54,187 nucleotides of DNA, from the NCBI GenBank assembly GCA_945893075.1, contig CAMDDX010000007.1:1-54187 (forward strand), read 5' to 3'. Position 1 is the stretch's first letter; each line of letters opens with the position of its first letter. The translations under genes were made by a program, and so were the position numbers. Shown piece by piece: positions 32,826-42,680 of the stretch. The stretch comes from Planctomyces sp. SH-PL62 (lineage in GTDB: Bacteria > Planctomycetota > Planctomycetia > Planctomycetales > Planctomycetaceae). Under the pieces are notes generated by a model. The model saw only the letters and a list, made by a program, of their open reading frames with translations. It was not told the origin of the DNA and searched no databases.

Positions 32826-34397
32826 TCACCCAATCCACTTCCGCACCACGTCGTAACCGGCGATCAACGACATCGTGCCGTAGGACAGCGAGCACAGCAG
32901 CAGCGCCGCTTTCCGCCACCAACTCGGTTGCAGTTCGCGAGGCAGCAGCCGCGTGTTGACCAGATAAAGCTGCACGCCGGCAATCGCCATCACCACGCCC
33001 GCCATCGTGCCGAGGTACTTGAAGAGCGTCATCGCGCTCCCCAGATGCACCGCGACCAATCCCCAGGCCGTGAACACGAACAGCAGCGAGTAATAAACCT
33101 TCGCGATCGAACCATCACGCCACGAGCGGACTCGCGAGCTGGCGGTCCACAGCGTGTCGGTCAGCGTGCGGATCAAGACGTCGGTGTTGCCCAACTGCGT
33201 CGAGAACAGAATCCAAAACCCGTTGAGCAATCCCAGAATCCACAGCCCGCGCCAGAAATGCTCGGCCATGAACTGAGCCTGAAACGCGCCGGCTCCGATC
33301 TTCGAGAGATCGGTCCCCTGCGGGATGATGGCTCGCGCGAGATTCACGTTCAGGAACATGCCCAGGAAACAGCCGAGTGCCCACACCCAAACCTGATCGA
33401 TCACGACATAGCGCCACCAGATTCGCCAGCGCCGCATGTTTTCTGTCGTGATCGCGAACACCTTGCCGACGTGCGACAGCCGCACTTCTTTCGCTCCAAC
33501 TGCACTGGGGATCGCGCCGACCACCGCGCCCATGCCGAACCCTTTGTCGCGGATCCAATTCGAAATCGTCAGGTTGCCGATGCCTCCGGAACCAGCCGTC
33601 GCGAAGAACGTCGCCATCAACAGCGGCTCGATCCCGGTCGGCCAGTTGCCGAATTCCAAGAAGCCCGCCAGCGTCCCCACCCAGATGTCTGCCGGCACGA
33701 ACCACAGATTGACCGTGGTCAAGAAGATGAAGATGTACGCGATCATGAACCACGAGGCGATTTCCAGCATCCGCTCAATCGTCCCGCCGAACATCAGAAT
33801 CAGCAGCGTGATGACGATGATGCCGTAGGTGATCTTGAGATTGGAACTGCGATCCGCACCCGCTTGATCTTGTTGCTTCCGCAGCAACGCTTCCGCTTCC
33901 ACGGCCCCCGCGTGAGCGACGTCCTGCCACTCTTCGTCCGCGGGCGCTGAGACCGGCACGCGGTCGAGCACCATGCCAAAGACCGTCACCGCAGCCGCCG
34001 GCGCGAGCGCGGGAACTCCAAGCTGCATCGCCGTGAGCAACACATACGCACCGCCCCAAAAGCGGCAGCCGGGTTTCAGTCGCATGATGCCGGAGATCGC
34101 CGGCTCGCCCGTGTAAAGCGTGTAACGAATGCCTTCGAGGTTGAAGATCAATTGCAGCACGATGGCGACGGTCGCGATCCACAGAACTCCGGGACCATGC
34201 TTAATGGTGATCGCCGGTCCGATCAGCCACTCGCCGCCACCAATCGACGCCGCCAGCAAGATCGCACCGGGGCCGATAACTTTGAATGCGTTGCGGATCG
34301 AGAAGGGGAGCGGCTCCGGCAGTTCAGCAACCTCCCACGGTGGCAGTTGGCCAGGAACGAGTGAATTGGTCTCGGTCGATCGCGTTGTGTCGGTCAC
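32826..34397 (-). CDS. Nramp-type divalent metal transporter
   Basis: A 523-residue protein with about eleven membrane segments. The first-helix region (PGAILLAASIGGGEWLIGPA) and the later GSGGIGNLTISNWIRDKGFG are those of planctomycete Nramp-like transporters; the canonical DPGN of metal-transporting Nramps is not present as such, so substrate is uncertain. A charged loop (PVSAPADEEWQDVAHAGAVE) follows helix four. GTG 34397 is preceded by AGGGA. A palindrome lies upstream at 34428-34482. Confidence 0.8.
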   Translation of the reverse strand: MTDTTRSTETNSLVPGQLPPWEVAELPEPLPFSIRNAFKVIGPGAILLAASIGGGEWLIGPAITIKHGPGVLWIATVAIVLQLIFNLEGIRYTLYTGEPAISGIMRLKPGCRFWGGAYVLLTAMQLGVPALAPAAAVTVFGMVLDRVPVSAPADEEWQDVAHAGAVEAEALLRKQQDQAGADRSSNLKITYGIIVITLLILMFGGTIERMLEIASWFMIAYIFIFLTTVNLWFVPADIWVGTLAGFLEFGNWPTGIEPLLMATFFATAGSGGIGNLTISNWIRDKGFGMGAVVGAIPSAVGAKEVRLSHVGKVFAITTENMRRWRIWWRYVVIDQVWVWALGCFLGMFLNVNLARAIIPQGTDLSKIGAGAFQAQFMAEHFWRGLWILGLLNGFWILFSTQLGNTDVLIRTLTDTLWTASSRVRSWRDGSIAKVYYSLLFVFTAWGLVAVHLGSAMTLFKYLGTMAGVVMAIAGVQLYLVNTRLLPRELQPSWWRKAALLLCSLSYGTMSLIAGYDVVRKWIG

Positions 34398-34767
34398 AGA
34401 GTGGTTCCCTTTGCTGGGGCTGCATCATTCTGCCCCCATCGTTCTGCCAAGAAATCTTTTGGCAGAACGATGGGGGCAGAACGATAGGGATCTCATTGAG
34501 GCGGTTGCCAAAGCGGTTCGTCGGGGTCGAGGCGTCGGAAGATCCTTGGCGGGAGATAACGGATCGAGTTCGTCCGGTTCATAGCGGCAGAGGCCGAGGG
34601 CATACTAAATGATCCCGGCGGGGTTGCCACCCAGCTTGAAGCACCAGCCATCGGCAGTGAAGGCCGCCCAAGCTTCGCTGGCGATGGTGAACAAGTCCAA
34701 GCATACTGCTCCGCGTTCTGTTCCCTGCTAACACGAGCGCCATGCAACCGGAGGTCCAACACAAACC
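34398..34767. other. Region between Nramp-type and SIR2-TPR genes
   Basis: Holds a perfect palindrome at 34428-34482, then sequence without a confident gene. On the minus strand 34493-34582 encodes a coding-like peptide (RYLPPRIFRRLDPDEPLWQP) without a start context, perhaps a gene remnant. GGAGG precedes the SIR2 gene start by 12 bp. Confidence 0.4.
34428..34482. repeat. Perfect palindrome, TTCTGCCCCC type
   Basis: TTCTGCCCCCATCGTTCTGC-CAA, 8-bp loop, and exact inverse: 23-bp arms. It lies upstream of the Nramp-type gene. Confidence 0.85.
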
Positions 34768-36312
34768 ATGCCGAGCATTGAGCAAACGATTGACGCCGTT
34801 CTGGAGACCGTCAAGAAGGCGAAGGACCGTCAGAAGAAATGTTGTCTGCTGATCGGTGCCGGCTGTTCGGTGAAGGCGGGTGTGCCACTGGCGTCCGGAT
34901 TCGTAGACATCATCAAACGGGACTGGCCAGCGGCGTTTGGTCAGGCCAACGAGCCGAAGCACTATCCGCAGTGCATGGCCGCACTCTCGCTCTCCGAGCG
35001 TCGCGATTTGATTGGCGAGCATGTGGACAAGGCCAAGCTCAACTGGGGGCACATCGCCATCGCGCAGTTGATGAAGCACGGCTACGTGGATCGCGTGTTG
35101 ACGACGAATTTTGATCCGCTGGTGGTGCGTGCGTGTGCGATGGTCGGACATTTCCCGGCAGTCTACGACTTCGCGGTCTCGCAGGTACTCAAGCCCGCCG
35201 ACATTTCGGGTGACGCGGTCTTTTACCTGCATGGCCAGCGGAACGGCTTCGTGCTGATGAACACCGTCGAGGAATGCGGCGAACACTCAAAAAAGCTGGC
35301 ACCGTTGTTTCAGGATGCTGGTCAAGGTCGGGTCTGGATTGTCGTCGGCTATAGCGGTGAGAACGACCCGGTCTTCGACCATCTGGCGCGAGTCGAATCA
35401 TTCGACAACAAGCTCTATTGGATCGGGTACAAGGACAACGAGCCGGCTGAACATGTCCGCACCCGGCTGCTGCAAGACGGCAAGTACGCCTTTCATGTGA
35501 AGGGGTTTGATGCGGATGACTTCTTTGTCACGCTGACGCAGAAGCTCGGCTGTTTCCCACCCCGGCTCGTTTCGGAGCCGTTCTCGCACCTCAATGATTT
35601 GTTCAAAGAGTTCACCGACTACAAGGCTCCGCAGCAGGAGCAGGCACGCGACATCACAGAGCAAGCACGCCAGATGGTCCGCGACGCCATTGGTAAGTAC
35701 GAAAAACCTGCCAAGCCGCGTAAGAGCCGACACCCAGCGAAAACTCTGGCAAAGTTGCCTTCGCTGGAACTGCAAGTCATGAAGGAATTCATGGCCGGTA
35801 ACTACGACAAACTCATTCAGATTTTTCCGGCTGACCAACCGGTGCCAGCCGAATTCGTGGACGCTGTGGCTTGGTCGTATATCGCTCAAGCGGACGCGCT
35901 CTCGGAACCGGCGAAGCAGAAGTCCGGTGCAGAGGCCGACCGGCTGTTCGCTCAAGCGGGCGAAAAGTACGAGGCGGCGTTGCGGATCAAGCCGGACAAG
36001 CATGAGGCCCTCAACAACTGGGGCAACGCGCTCTTGGATCAGGCAAAGCAGAAGTCCGGTGCGGAGGCCGACCGGCTGTTTGGCCAGGCTGCGGAGAAAT
36101 ACCTGCGCGCCGAAGAACTGATGCCAGGGCAAGGAGCTTACGGTCTGGCCTGCATCAGTGCCCTTCAAGGCCGCGAGCAGGATTGCCGGGCATGGTTGGA
36201 GAAGTCGCAGGCCCAGGGCCAACTTCCGTCCCAGCAACATCTTCTCGATGACACAGACTTGATGAGCGTCCGCAGCCGAGATTGGTTTCAGTCGCTGATC
36301 GCCAATCTCTGA
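34768..36312 (+). CDS. SIR2-like NADase - TPR protein, candidate antiphage defence
   Basis: A 514-residue protein. The N-terminal SIR2-type domain keeps the catalytic features: GAGCS (30-34), TTNFD (112-116, the NAD-binding Asn/Asp) and YLHG (153-156, catalytic His). After a helical linker (about 270-350) come TPR-like repeats ending VRSRDWFQSLIANL. The repeats include a 44-codon tandem duplication (AKQKSGAEADRLF at 35911 and 36043). Other SIR2 proteins (Thoeris ThsA, DSR1/2, SIR2-HerA, SIR2-APAZ) kill infected cells by NAD depletion. A SIR2 domain with a TPR sensor and an adjacent MazEF-like pair would fit that theme, but defence is inference. ATG 34768 has CGGAGG 12 bp upstream. Confidence 0.8.
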   Translation: MPSIEQTIDAVLETVKKAKDRQKKCCLLIGAGCSVKAGVPLASGFVDIIKRDWPAAFGQANEPKHYPQCMAALSLSERRDLIGEHVDKAKLNWGHIAIAQLMKHGYVDRVLTTNFDPLVVRACAMVGHFPAVYDFAVSQVLKPADISGDAVFYLHGQRNGFVLMNTVEECGEHSKKLAPLFQDAGQGRVWIVVGYSGENDPVFDHLARVESFDNKLYWIGYKDNEPAEHVRTRLLQDGKYAFHVKGFDADDFFVTLTQKLGCFPPRLVSEPFSHLNDLFKEFTDYKAPQQEQARDITEQARQMVRDAIGKYEKPAKPRKSRHPAKTLAKLPSLELQVMKEFMAGNYDKLIQIFPADQPVPAEFVDAVAWSYIAQADALSEPAKQKSGAEADRLFAQAGEKYEAALRIKPDKHEALNNWGNALLDQAKQKSGAEADRLFGQAAEKYLRAEELMPGQGAYGLACISALQGREQDCRAWLEKSQAQGQLPSQQHLLDDTDLMSVRSRDWFQSLIANL

Positions 36313-36519
36313 ATGCAGCTTGGCCCGCGCTGGGTGCGAAGCACAACAGCACAAGAAACCTCAAGCCGAGAAGGGCAGGTCTTCATGATCGCCAGAACCA
36401 CTTCCGACCTGCGACGGCTTGGCCTATGCTGTTTGAGGTTCAACGTTGAAGACAGGCTGGCCTTCAAGATTCCAGTTGTCATTGAACGGCTGTTGATGAC
36501 GCGGTCAGAAAGAAAATAA
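36313..36519 (+). CDS. Possible small ORF between SIR2-TPR and MazEF-like genes
   Basis: The frame opens at an ATG touching the SIR2 stop (TGAATG) and runs 68 residues (MQLGPRWVRSTTAQETSSRE; later RFNVEDRLAFKIPVVIERLL), ending 3 bp before the next gene. Composition is unremarkable and no family is recognised. The positional fit in a tight four-gene run is the only support. It may just be the leader of the MazEF-like pair. Confidence 0.25.
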   Translation: MQLGPRWVRSTTAQETSSREGQVFMIARTTSDLRRLGLCCLRFNVEDRLAFKIPVVIERLLMTRSERK

Positions 36520-36522
36520 ATC

Positions 36523-36774
36523 ATGATTGAACTGACCATCGAGCAGCATTCGTCGGCTTTGGCGGACCCGGAAACTCCCAAGCGAGTTCTGGACCCGGTC
36601 TCGAAGGAAGTCTTTGTCTTGGTGCCCGAGCAGACCTACGAGCATGTCTGCCGGAGACTCTTGGCGGATGGTTCCGGTGAAATCGACGTTGGGCGGCTGG
36701 TTGACGATGCGATGGCTGAGTACGACGCGGACGATCCACTGCTGGCGAGCTATCAACAAGGTCAGGGCCAATGA
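36523..36774 (+). CDS. Antitoxin partner of MazF-like toxin
   Basis: An 83-residue acidic protein (MIELTIEQHSSALADPETPK, FVLVPEQTYEHVCRRLLADG, VGRLVDDAMAEYDADDPLLA). Its small size, position directly before a MazF-like gene and overlap with it (ATGATG at 36771-36776) support the antitoxin role. The fold is not the common AbrB/MazE type by eye. Confidence 0.75.
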   Translation: MIELTIEQHSSALADPETPKRVLDPVSKEVFVLVPEQTYEHVCRRLLADGSGEIDVGRLVDDAMAEYDADDPLLASYQQGQGQ

Positions 36775-37127
36775 TGGTTCGTCGTGGCGATGTCGTGGTG
36801 ATCGACTTCCCGTTTACCAGTGGGACGCAAAGCAAGATCCGCCCGGCGTTGGTCGTGCAGAATGACAACGACAATCAGCGGTTGCCGAAAACCGTCGTTG
36901 CGATGATCACCGGCAACCTACGACGGAGCGGCGAGCCGACCCATTTGTTGATCGATCCCAATACGGTTGATGGGAGCGGTTCCGGGCTTTCCGGACCGTC
37001 ACTGGCCGTGTTCGTGAATCTATTCACGGTCGATCAATCGGCCATCATCCGCACGAGAGGCCATCTTTCGCCGGTGTTGCTTGAACGAGCCGACGACTGC
37101 TTGCGCGTTGCTCTCGATTTGACTTGA
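36771..37127 (+). CDS. MazF/PemK-family mRNA interferase toxin
   Basis: A 118-residue protein: RRGDVVVIDFPFTSGTQSKI, RPALVVQNDNDNQRLPKTVV, then NLFTVDQSAIIRTRGHLSPV, all matching PemK/MazF endoribonucleases. It is translationally coupled to the gene before it. It completes a toxin-antitoxin pair beside the SIR2-TPR gene. Confidence 0.9.
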   Translation: MMVRRGDVVVIDFPFTSGTQSKIRPALVVQNDNDNQRLPKTVVAMITGNLRRSGEPTHLLIDPNTVDGSGSGLSGPSLAVFVNLFTVDQSAIIRTRGHLSPVLLERADDCLRVALDLT

Positions 37128-37276
37128 TGGCTTTCTCGAAGGTCTTTTCGTTTGACTGTCCTGTGCGTAACGCGGGCTCGTGCGAGCGTGAAGATTCAGC
37201 AAAAACCAGGAACGGTCTTGATCGACCGGAAGTCAACCAGCAGAATCCCGCCTCGTTGCGTAGGGTGGCCATGAAC

Positions 37277-37355
37277 GTGGGGCAGGTTTTCAACCTGCCG
37301 AGTACAAAGACTCGCTTGATAGAAGAGTGACGGGCAGGTTGAAAACCTGCCCCAC
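37277..37355. repeat. Compound palindromic element, GGGGCAGG type
   Basis: GTGGGGCAGGTTTTCAACCT-GCC ... GGGCAGGTTGAAAACCTGCC-CCAC; each arm is palindromic (GGCAGGTT-ttc-AACCTGCC). It lies just before the His-rich gene. Confidence 0.8.
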
Positions 37356-37367
37356 GGAGAATGAAAC

Positions 37368-37799
37368 GTGTTCAACCGGTTGGGACGATGCTTGGTGGCC
37401 TGGCTGGCGGCGAGTTCGCTGCTAGTCGCGTCCACGGCCGCCATCGTCCACACGCACGAGCATTCGCCGGGACATGTTCACGAGAAGTGCTCGGAGAGCA
37501 CGAAGCCGGTCAAGCATCAGCACGCTGGCTGCAAGCATCAGCACGCTGGCTGCAAGCATCACCATCATCACGCTGATCCGGTCTCGCAGCCTGAGACGCC
37601 ACATCAGCATCCGACGCCGCAGTCGCACGATGATTGTGCGTTGTGCCATTTCCTCCTGGAACACTCGCTCCCGCCGAGCCACGTTGAGCTGCCGTCGCTC
37701 GATGTGGTGCTGGAGTTCCGACCGACGACTCCGCAAGTTTGCGCAGTCGTTGCGGACTTTGATCTGCCGCCTGCTCGCGGCCCGCCTTGCGCTGCCTAA
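37368..37799 (+). CDS. Secreted histidine-rich protein with tandem repeats
   Basis: A 143-residue protein with an N-terminal signal (MFNRLGRCLVAWLAASSLLV...STAA). Many His follow, including two copies of KHQHAGC and a KHHHHHA run from a 21-bp tandem repeat at about 37511-37552, then a CALCHFLL segment reminiscent of DUF2946-like proteins. A metal-binding or buffering role is plausible. GTG start 37368, with GGAGAATGAAAC upstream. Confidence 0.7.
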   Translation: MFNRLGRCLVAWLAASSLLVASTAAIVHTHEHSPGHVHEKCSESTKPVKHQHAGCKHQHAGCKHHHHHADPVSQPETPHQHPTPQSHDDCALCHFLLEHSLPPSHVELPSLDVVLEFRPTTPQVCAVVADFDLPPARGPPCAA

Positions 37800-37925
37800 A
37801 TCCCCAGATGATTTAGGTTCAACCGAGCGATTTGACGTGGCCTCACTGCCCGTCCGCTCAAGCTTTCATTCTTTTTCGCTGCGGCACTTCATGGCCGTCG
37901 CGTTCCTGCGCAAGGAGTTTTTCAG

Positions 37926-38840
37926 ATGTCATTTCATTGGCTATTAAGTCCCCACCCTGCCCTCCGACTACGTCGTGGTTTCACGTTGATCGAATTGCTG
38001 GTCGTGATCGCGATTGTCGCAGTCTTGATTGCGTTGCTGTTGCCGGCCGTGCAGCAAGCTCGCGAGGCGGCGCGGCGGTCGCAGTGCCAGAACAATCTCA
38101 AGCAGATTGGCCTGGCGCTGCACAACTATCACGACAGCAGCCAGCGTTTTCCGCAGGGTTGGATTGGAATCACTGCCAATCAACCGGATGTCAACGGCCT
38201 CAACGGCTGGGGTTGGGCCAGCAAGCTGCTGCATCGCATCGAACAGCCGGCGCTGTATCACGCGATCAATTTCAAATTGTCGGTGACGAACGCCGCCAAC
38301 ACGGCCAACCTCCTTCGAGCCTTGCCGGTCTTTCGGTGCCCGTCCGATTCCTCGGCCGAGACTTGGATTCTGAAGAACTCGGCGGGCACGCCGGTGGCGA
38401 CTCTGGCAACGGCGAATTACGTCGGCAACTTTGGCACCGATGGGCTGGATGCTTGCTTGAGCTTCACGCCGGGAATGACGTGCCAGGGGGACGGAGTGCT
38501 GATGCACAATCAGACGATCCGCCTGTCCGACATCAGGGACGGCACCAGTTCGACATTGATGATCGGCGAGCGAAAGACACGCGCCGACTTGGATTGGCAT
38601 TCGACCTGGGCGGGTGTCGTGGCAGGAGGAGACGAGAGCTTTCAGCGTATCTTGGGAGTGACCGACCATGTCCCCAACAGCCCGGCGTCCCACTTCGATG
38701 ACTTCAGCAGTGCTCACACGACCGGTTCGTTCTTCGTGATGGCGGACGGCCATGTGAAGCTCATCACGTCGAACATCGACGAGAACGTCTACAAAAAACT
38801 GGCGACTCGCGGTGGAAACGAGCCGGTGGCCGACTTCTAA
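37926..38840 (+). CDS. DUF1559-type prepilin-like protein
   Basis: A 304-residue protein. Type IV prepilin N-terminus ([20 protein letters not shown]) with the Gly-Phe cleavage site, then the DUF1559 features [20 protein letters not shown] and the C-terminal H-X-DG-like [14 protein letters not shown]. Planctomycete genomes carry many such genes, whose roles are largely unknown. AAGGAG lies 8 bp before the ATG. Its TAA overlaps the stop of the convergent lipoprotein gene by 3 bp. Confidence 0.95.
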   Translation: MSFHWLLSPHPALRLRRGFTLIELLVVIAIVAVLIALLLPAVQQAREAARRSQCQNNLKQIGLALHNYHDSSQRFPQGWIGITANQPDVNGLNGWGWASKLLHRIEQPALYHAINFKLSVTNAANTANLLRALPVFRCPSDSSAETWILKNSAGTPVATLATANYVGNFGTDGLDACLSFTPGMTCQGDGVLMHNQTIRLSDIRDGTSSTLMIGERKTRADLDWHSTWAGVVAGGDESFQRILGVTDHVPNSPASHFDDFSSAHTTGSFFVMADGHVKLITSNIDENVYKKLATRGGNEPVADF

Positions 38841-41194
38841 GGCAATAAGCCAAACCAACTGGCCAGCCCGTCGTCGATGGACTTGCCGACGAACAGATCG
38901 CGCCCGGCGGAGTTGCGCGCGATTCGTTCTTCGGCAGCCTGCACTTCGGCCAAGTCGTTTCGTTTCAACGCCGCGGCGCGCAGCACCAGATCAACCGCAA
39001 CGGCTGGGAGACCGTTTTCCAGACGGTCTCGCTCGTCCTTCCAGATCGAAATGTTTTCTTGCAGTGCGGTGTCCGACACGCGATTCAGGAAATCCGAACG
39101 GAACAACGGAGCGAGACACGGGCCGGTCGCGGTCTGCAACACGAAGTTGGCATTCTCCGGCTGGCCGGCGGGATTCTTCCACATCCGCAGCGCGAGCGGA
39201 CGGATGACGGTGGTGACATGCTTGAGATAACCGTCGTTGTCGCGAGCAATCAGCAGCAGTTGGGCGAGGACAATCGCTCGACTCAATGTCTCGTCGTCAT
39301 TGGCGGGGCGTTGCGGTTCGGCTCGGAAATACGTCAGCGCATCGTCGAGGGCATCGACACTCAGAAAGACCTCGGCCACGTACAAGTCGTGGATCAAATG
39401 TTTGAGCAATTCCGCTTGCGGTCCCAACGCACCCAACATGGCGTCGGTCGCATCGGGTGCCTTTGAGTCGGCGGTTGATTCGGCGGACGGAAAGAAGCTC
39501 TGCTCGAATTCCAAGAACTTCGCCGCCGCTTCTTCGTCGCGGCCCAACCGTTTGAGGCAGATGAACTCGAAGAGTTGCGAGTTCACTGGTGCGCCGATCC
39601 GCTGCGTGAACTCGATCCAGTTCTGAGGCGGTTTCGCGGTCGGCAGTTTTTGGCGAGCTTGCTCATACCAACGCCAAGCCTCCGCGTGATTGCGTTTGAG
39701 CAAATGGAAATGGCCGATCTGCAATTCTTCCTGCGGTGAGACGGCCAGCCAGGAAACCTCTCCCGTTCCGATGTCGATGGTCGCGGCGGGATCTCCCGGC
39801 CACAGGCCCCACTGGCGAAGCATCGACAGCAGCGAGCGATAACGCGGAGTGAACGTCAGCCAAAGAGAGAGCCGATCCTCGGTCGGCGACCAGAGCGGAA
39901 AGGTGACTCGCATGCCGGAGAAAACTTCTCGGCCCGGATTGGTCAGATCGGCATCGGCGATCCACACGCTGTCGCGCGACAACGGATCGGGCTTCAGCAG
40001 CAACGCCCACCACGGCGACTCCAGGGGAGGATTCAGCGGACTGACCGCGACATAGGCGAGCCTTTGGCCAGTCGCATCGAACCCAGCAAACTTGCGGATC
40101 GGCTGGCTCGCGACCACGTCCGAGATTGTTCCGGTCGGTTCGAGAATTCGGAGTGATGCGGAAGCGTTCGGTGGCTGTGTGAGGAATCCCAATCGCCGGC
40201 CGTCGGGGGACCAGTGTAGATCGGCGAACAAGCCGTCCGACTCAGCCACCGTGCTCATCGTGCGGCTGGCGAATTCCACTTGATGCAGCCGGTGCTTCGT
40301 CATCATTTCCGGCGGATCGCTGGTTACGCGCGACACGAACGCGAAGCGTGAGTCATCTCTCGTCCAGGCCGGGCGGCTGGCTCGCAGCGACTCGATCATT
40401 GACGGTAATTCTGCGAGCGATAATTGCGCGGACTCCGGCACATGCCACCACGAATCTTTCTTGTCTGGCGATCCGATCCAGATGCCGTCCAGCGCTGCGG
40501 GTGATGACTGTTTTTGATTCGGCCCGTTTCCCACCACGCAGACCAACGCAGAGCCGCTCGGAGTCCAATCGCACAGGACGGCGTGGCCCGCGTGCGGAAA
40601 GATTCGCCGTGTTTGCTTGGACTCCAAATCGTATTCAAAGATCGAGTGCTGCTCGGTGCTGTCCTCCAGCGAGGCAACGAACAACACATGCTTCCCGTCC
40701 GGATGCCAGCGGACGACAAGCCCCGCCGACACATAGCCGACATGCCCGCACGTCGCGCTGAAGAGTTTCCGCACCTCGGCTGGCTGATCGGCCTGCGGCT
40801 CGTCGCGCAACCAGCATGTGAAGCGCACCGGAATCTGACCGACGATCCGCCCTTCGGCCGGGACCGGGCCGGTCGGAAGCGCGGGATGTGGCTTGGTCTC
40901 ATCGAGCGGCTGTGCGGTCGCGAACAGCAACCGTCCGTCAGTGGGACTGGCCTGCGGACGGCTGGTGGCCAGCACGGTTTCATCCGGTTGGAAAATCTTC
41001 GTGGCCGGCCCGCCATGAGGATCGGCAACAAAGACTCCTTCTTCATCGTGTTGAAAGGCCACTTGATTGCCTTCACGAGAAAACTCGACCGTCCGATCGG
41101 GACGAACCGGTTCTTGAACGCAACCCACGATCATCAGGCTCAGAACTGCCGACATCGAGATCACGAAATCTCTTTGGCCGAGTGAGAGAGGCAT
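38837..41194 (-). CDS. TolB-like beta-propeller lipoprotein
   Basis: 785 residues with a lipoprotein signal ([11 protein letters not shown] as lipobox), then repeats resembling TolB-type propeller blades ([40 protein letters not shown]). The last 250 residues are helical and TPR-like. ATG 41194 was preferred over 41203 because AAGG lies 9 bp before it. It would be anchored in a membrane, probably facing the periplasm; role unknown. Confidence 0.75.
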   Translation of the reverse strand: MPLSLGQRDFVISMSAVLSLMIVGCVQEPVRPDRTVEFSREGNQVAFQHDEEGVFVADPHGGPATKIFQPDETVLATSRPQASPTDGRLLFATAQPLDETKPHPALPTGPVPAEGRIVGQIPVRFTCWLRDEPQADQPAEVRKLFSATCGHVGYVSAGLVVRWHPDGKHVLFVASLEDSTEQHSIFEYDLESKQTRRIFPHAGHAVLCDWTPSGSALVCVVGNGPNQKQSSPAALDGIWIGSPDKKDSWWHVPESAQLSLAELPSMIESLRASRPAWTRDDSRFAFVSRVTSDPPEMMTKHRLHQVEFASRTMSTVAESDGLFADLHWSPDGRRLGFLTQPPNASASLRILEPTGTISDVVASQPIRKFAGFDATGQRLAYVAVSPLNPPLESPWWALLLKPDPLSRDSVWIADADLTNPGREVFSGMRVTFPLWSPTEDRLSLWLTFTPRYRSLLSMLRQWGLWPGDPAATIDIGTGEVSWLAVSPQEELQIGHFHLLKRNHAEAWRWYEQARQKLPTAKPPQNWIEFTQRIGAPVNSQLFEFICLKRLGRDEEAAAKFLEFEQSFFPSAESTADSKAPDATDAMLGALGPQAELLKHLIHDLYVAEVFLSVDALDDALTYFRAEPQRPANDDETLSRAIVLAQLLLIARDNDGYLKHVTTVIRPLALRMWKNPAGQPENANFVLQTATGPCLAPLFRSDFLNRVSDTALQENISIWKDERDRLENGLPAVAVDLVLRAAALKRNDLAEVQAAEERIARNSAGRDLFVGKSIDDGLASWFGLLP

Positions 41195-41564
41195 GGTCGT
41201 CATCCTTCATCAGGCAAGCGCAGGGGAAATGTCCGACTCCATGAGTCCGGAGAGCCACAGTTATTCCCGCGATTTCATGAGCGATGGCCCGGTGGTTGAT
41301 CCCGGTCTTTGGCCGCATGGCACAACATCATACGAGAGCCGGTCGTAGCGATTGTGCCGGTCGTGGCGATTTCAGGAACTCGAACGGCGCGACGCGACCG
41401 TGTCTGGAAGACCGACCACGCCAGCAGTTCGGGTTGCTGACAATAATCAACGTGGAAAAGCGGCAACGGATGGCGAGGCTTTGCGGCGCAGGCCAAGTCA
41501 TGTCGTATCTTTGCCGCACTCGTTGTGTAGAGCTGTCCGCGGATTCAACCGGTCGAGGATTCCC
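41195..41564. other. Divergent intergenic region before the Tad locus
   Basis: About 370 bp between the lipoprotein and CpaA-like gene starts. No gene, clear promoter pair or palindrome was seen. It probably contains the 5' regulatory sequence of the pilus operon. GAGGA lies before the CpaA-like ATG. Confidence 0.4.
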
Positions 41565-42140
41565 ATGCCAGAAATGAGTTTGCAGTTAGCGGTGTACTTG
41601 GTCTGCGTCGGAGCCCTCACGCTTTCCACGGCGATCAGCGACATCCGGATCAAGAAGATTCCGAACAAGATCACGCTGCCGATTTTCGGCGCGGGACTGC
41701 TCTATCAGGCGTTGTTCAATCAGCTTGGCGCGGGAGTCGGCCAGCCCGGATTGATCGACGCGACGGCGGCGTTTGCGACCGGGTTCGGGATGATGTGGGT
41801 CTTGTGGATGATCGGCGGTGGCGGCGGCGGCGACGTGAAGCTGATGGGGGCTTTGAGCGTTTGGATCGGGTTTAAGCCCACCTGCATGGTGCTGATTCTG
41901 AGCACGATCTTCGTGATTGTCGGCACAGTCGGAGTAATGGCCTTCAGCGTTTTGACGCACGGACTGTTTCGGACCAAAGAGGTTTATCTCGCCGGCGGCC
42001 AAACGCCGAATGGGCTACCGCTAGCGGCAGAAACTGCCGTTCAACGTCAAACCCGGCGGGTCATGGGTTATGCGCCGCCGGTGGCGTTGGCGACATGGGT
42101 CATCGTGTTGTGGAAGCTGCCGAAGTTTCCTGGGTTCTAA
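41565..42140 (+). CDS. cpaA: Prepilin peptidase CpaA/TadV-like (A24 family)
   Basis: A 191-residue membrane protein. Catalytic Asp sites are AISDIRIKKIPNKITLP (Asp26) and GGGGGGDVKLMGAL (Asp90), the GxGD-type aspartyl protease pair of A24 peptidases that cleave Flp prepilins. About five membrane segments. ATG 41565 has GAGGA upstream. First gene of the Tad run. Confidence 0.9.
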   Translation: MPEMSLQLAVYLVCVGALTLSTAISDIRIKKIPNKITLPIFGAGLLYQALFNQLGAGVGQPGLIDATAAFATGFGMMWVLWMIGGGGGGDVKLMGALSVWIGFKPTCMVLILSTIFVIVGTVGVMAFSVLTHGLFRTKEVYLAGGQTPNGLPLAAETAVQRQTRRVMGYAPPVALATWVIVLWKLPKFPGF

Positions 42141-42163
42141 AGTCGACGAGCAAAGATTTTTGG

Positions 42164-42229
42164 GTAGCCGCGTTTCGCCAGAACGCGGGCGTGTGGCCGA
42201 AAACCCGCGTTCTGGCGAACGGCGGCTAC
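42164..42229. repeat. GTAGCC palindromic element (66 bp) between cpaA and tadE
   Basis: GTAGCCGCGTTTCGCCAGAA ... CGTTCTGGCGAACGGCGGCTAC. Same 66-bp length and arms as the copy within the helicase gene (12289-12354), with different spacer sequence. Confidence 0.85.
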
Positions 42230-42260
42230 CCCAAGAATTCTGCGTCGTGAAACGGAAATC

Positions 42261-42668
42261 ATGAAAGCCTCTCGCAAGTCGATCCAGCGCCGCCGATCCG
42301 GTGTGCTCAGCATGGAGTTGGCGCTGACGTTGCCGATTCTCGCGCTGGTGTTGGCCGGGCTGTTCGAGTTCACGATGTTGTTCTTCGCGCGCGGCGAAGT
42401 GGTCGAGGCGAGCCGAGTGGCCGCTCGCAAAGCCAGCTTGCCAGGTGCGACTGCGGAAGATGTCGAGGACGAAGTTTTGAAGGTGCTACACCCTCGGTTT
42501 CACAACTCGCTGCAAGTGGACGCGCAGTTGGGAGAGAAGTCGGGAGACGTGGTCGCGGTGGTGGTGACGGTCGCGATGAGCGACGCCGCACCGGACCTGT
42601 TGTGGCCGATCGGCTACAGCCTGCAAGGACGCCCGTTGTTGTCGGAAACCTGCATGATTCGGGAATGA
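42261..42668 (+). CDS. TadE-like pseudopilin
   Basis: A 135-residue protein: one hydrophobic N-terminal helix (LSMELALTLPILALVLAGLF) with the TadE-type ME motif, then a small extracytoplasmic part with the VEASRVAARKA pattern. It is a minor pseudopilin of Tad pili in family context. ATG 42261. Confidence 0.85.
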   Translation: MKASRKSIQRRRSGVLSMELALTLPILALVLAGLFEFTMLFFARGEVVEASRVAARKASLPGATAEDVEDEVLKVLHPRFHNSLQVDAQLGEKSGDVVAVVVTVAMSDAAPDLLWPIGYSLQGRPLLSETCMIRE

Positions 42669-42680
42669 AGGAGACCTGCG

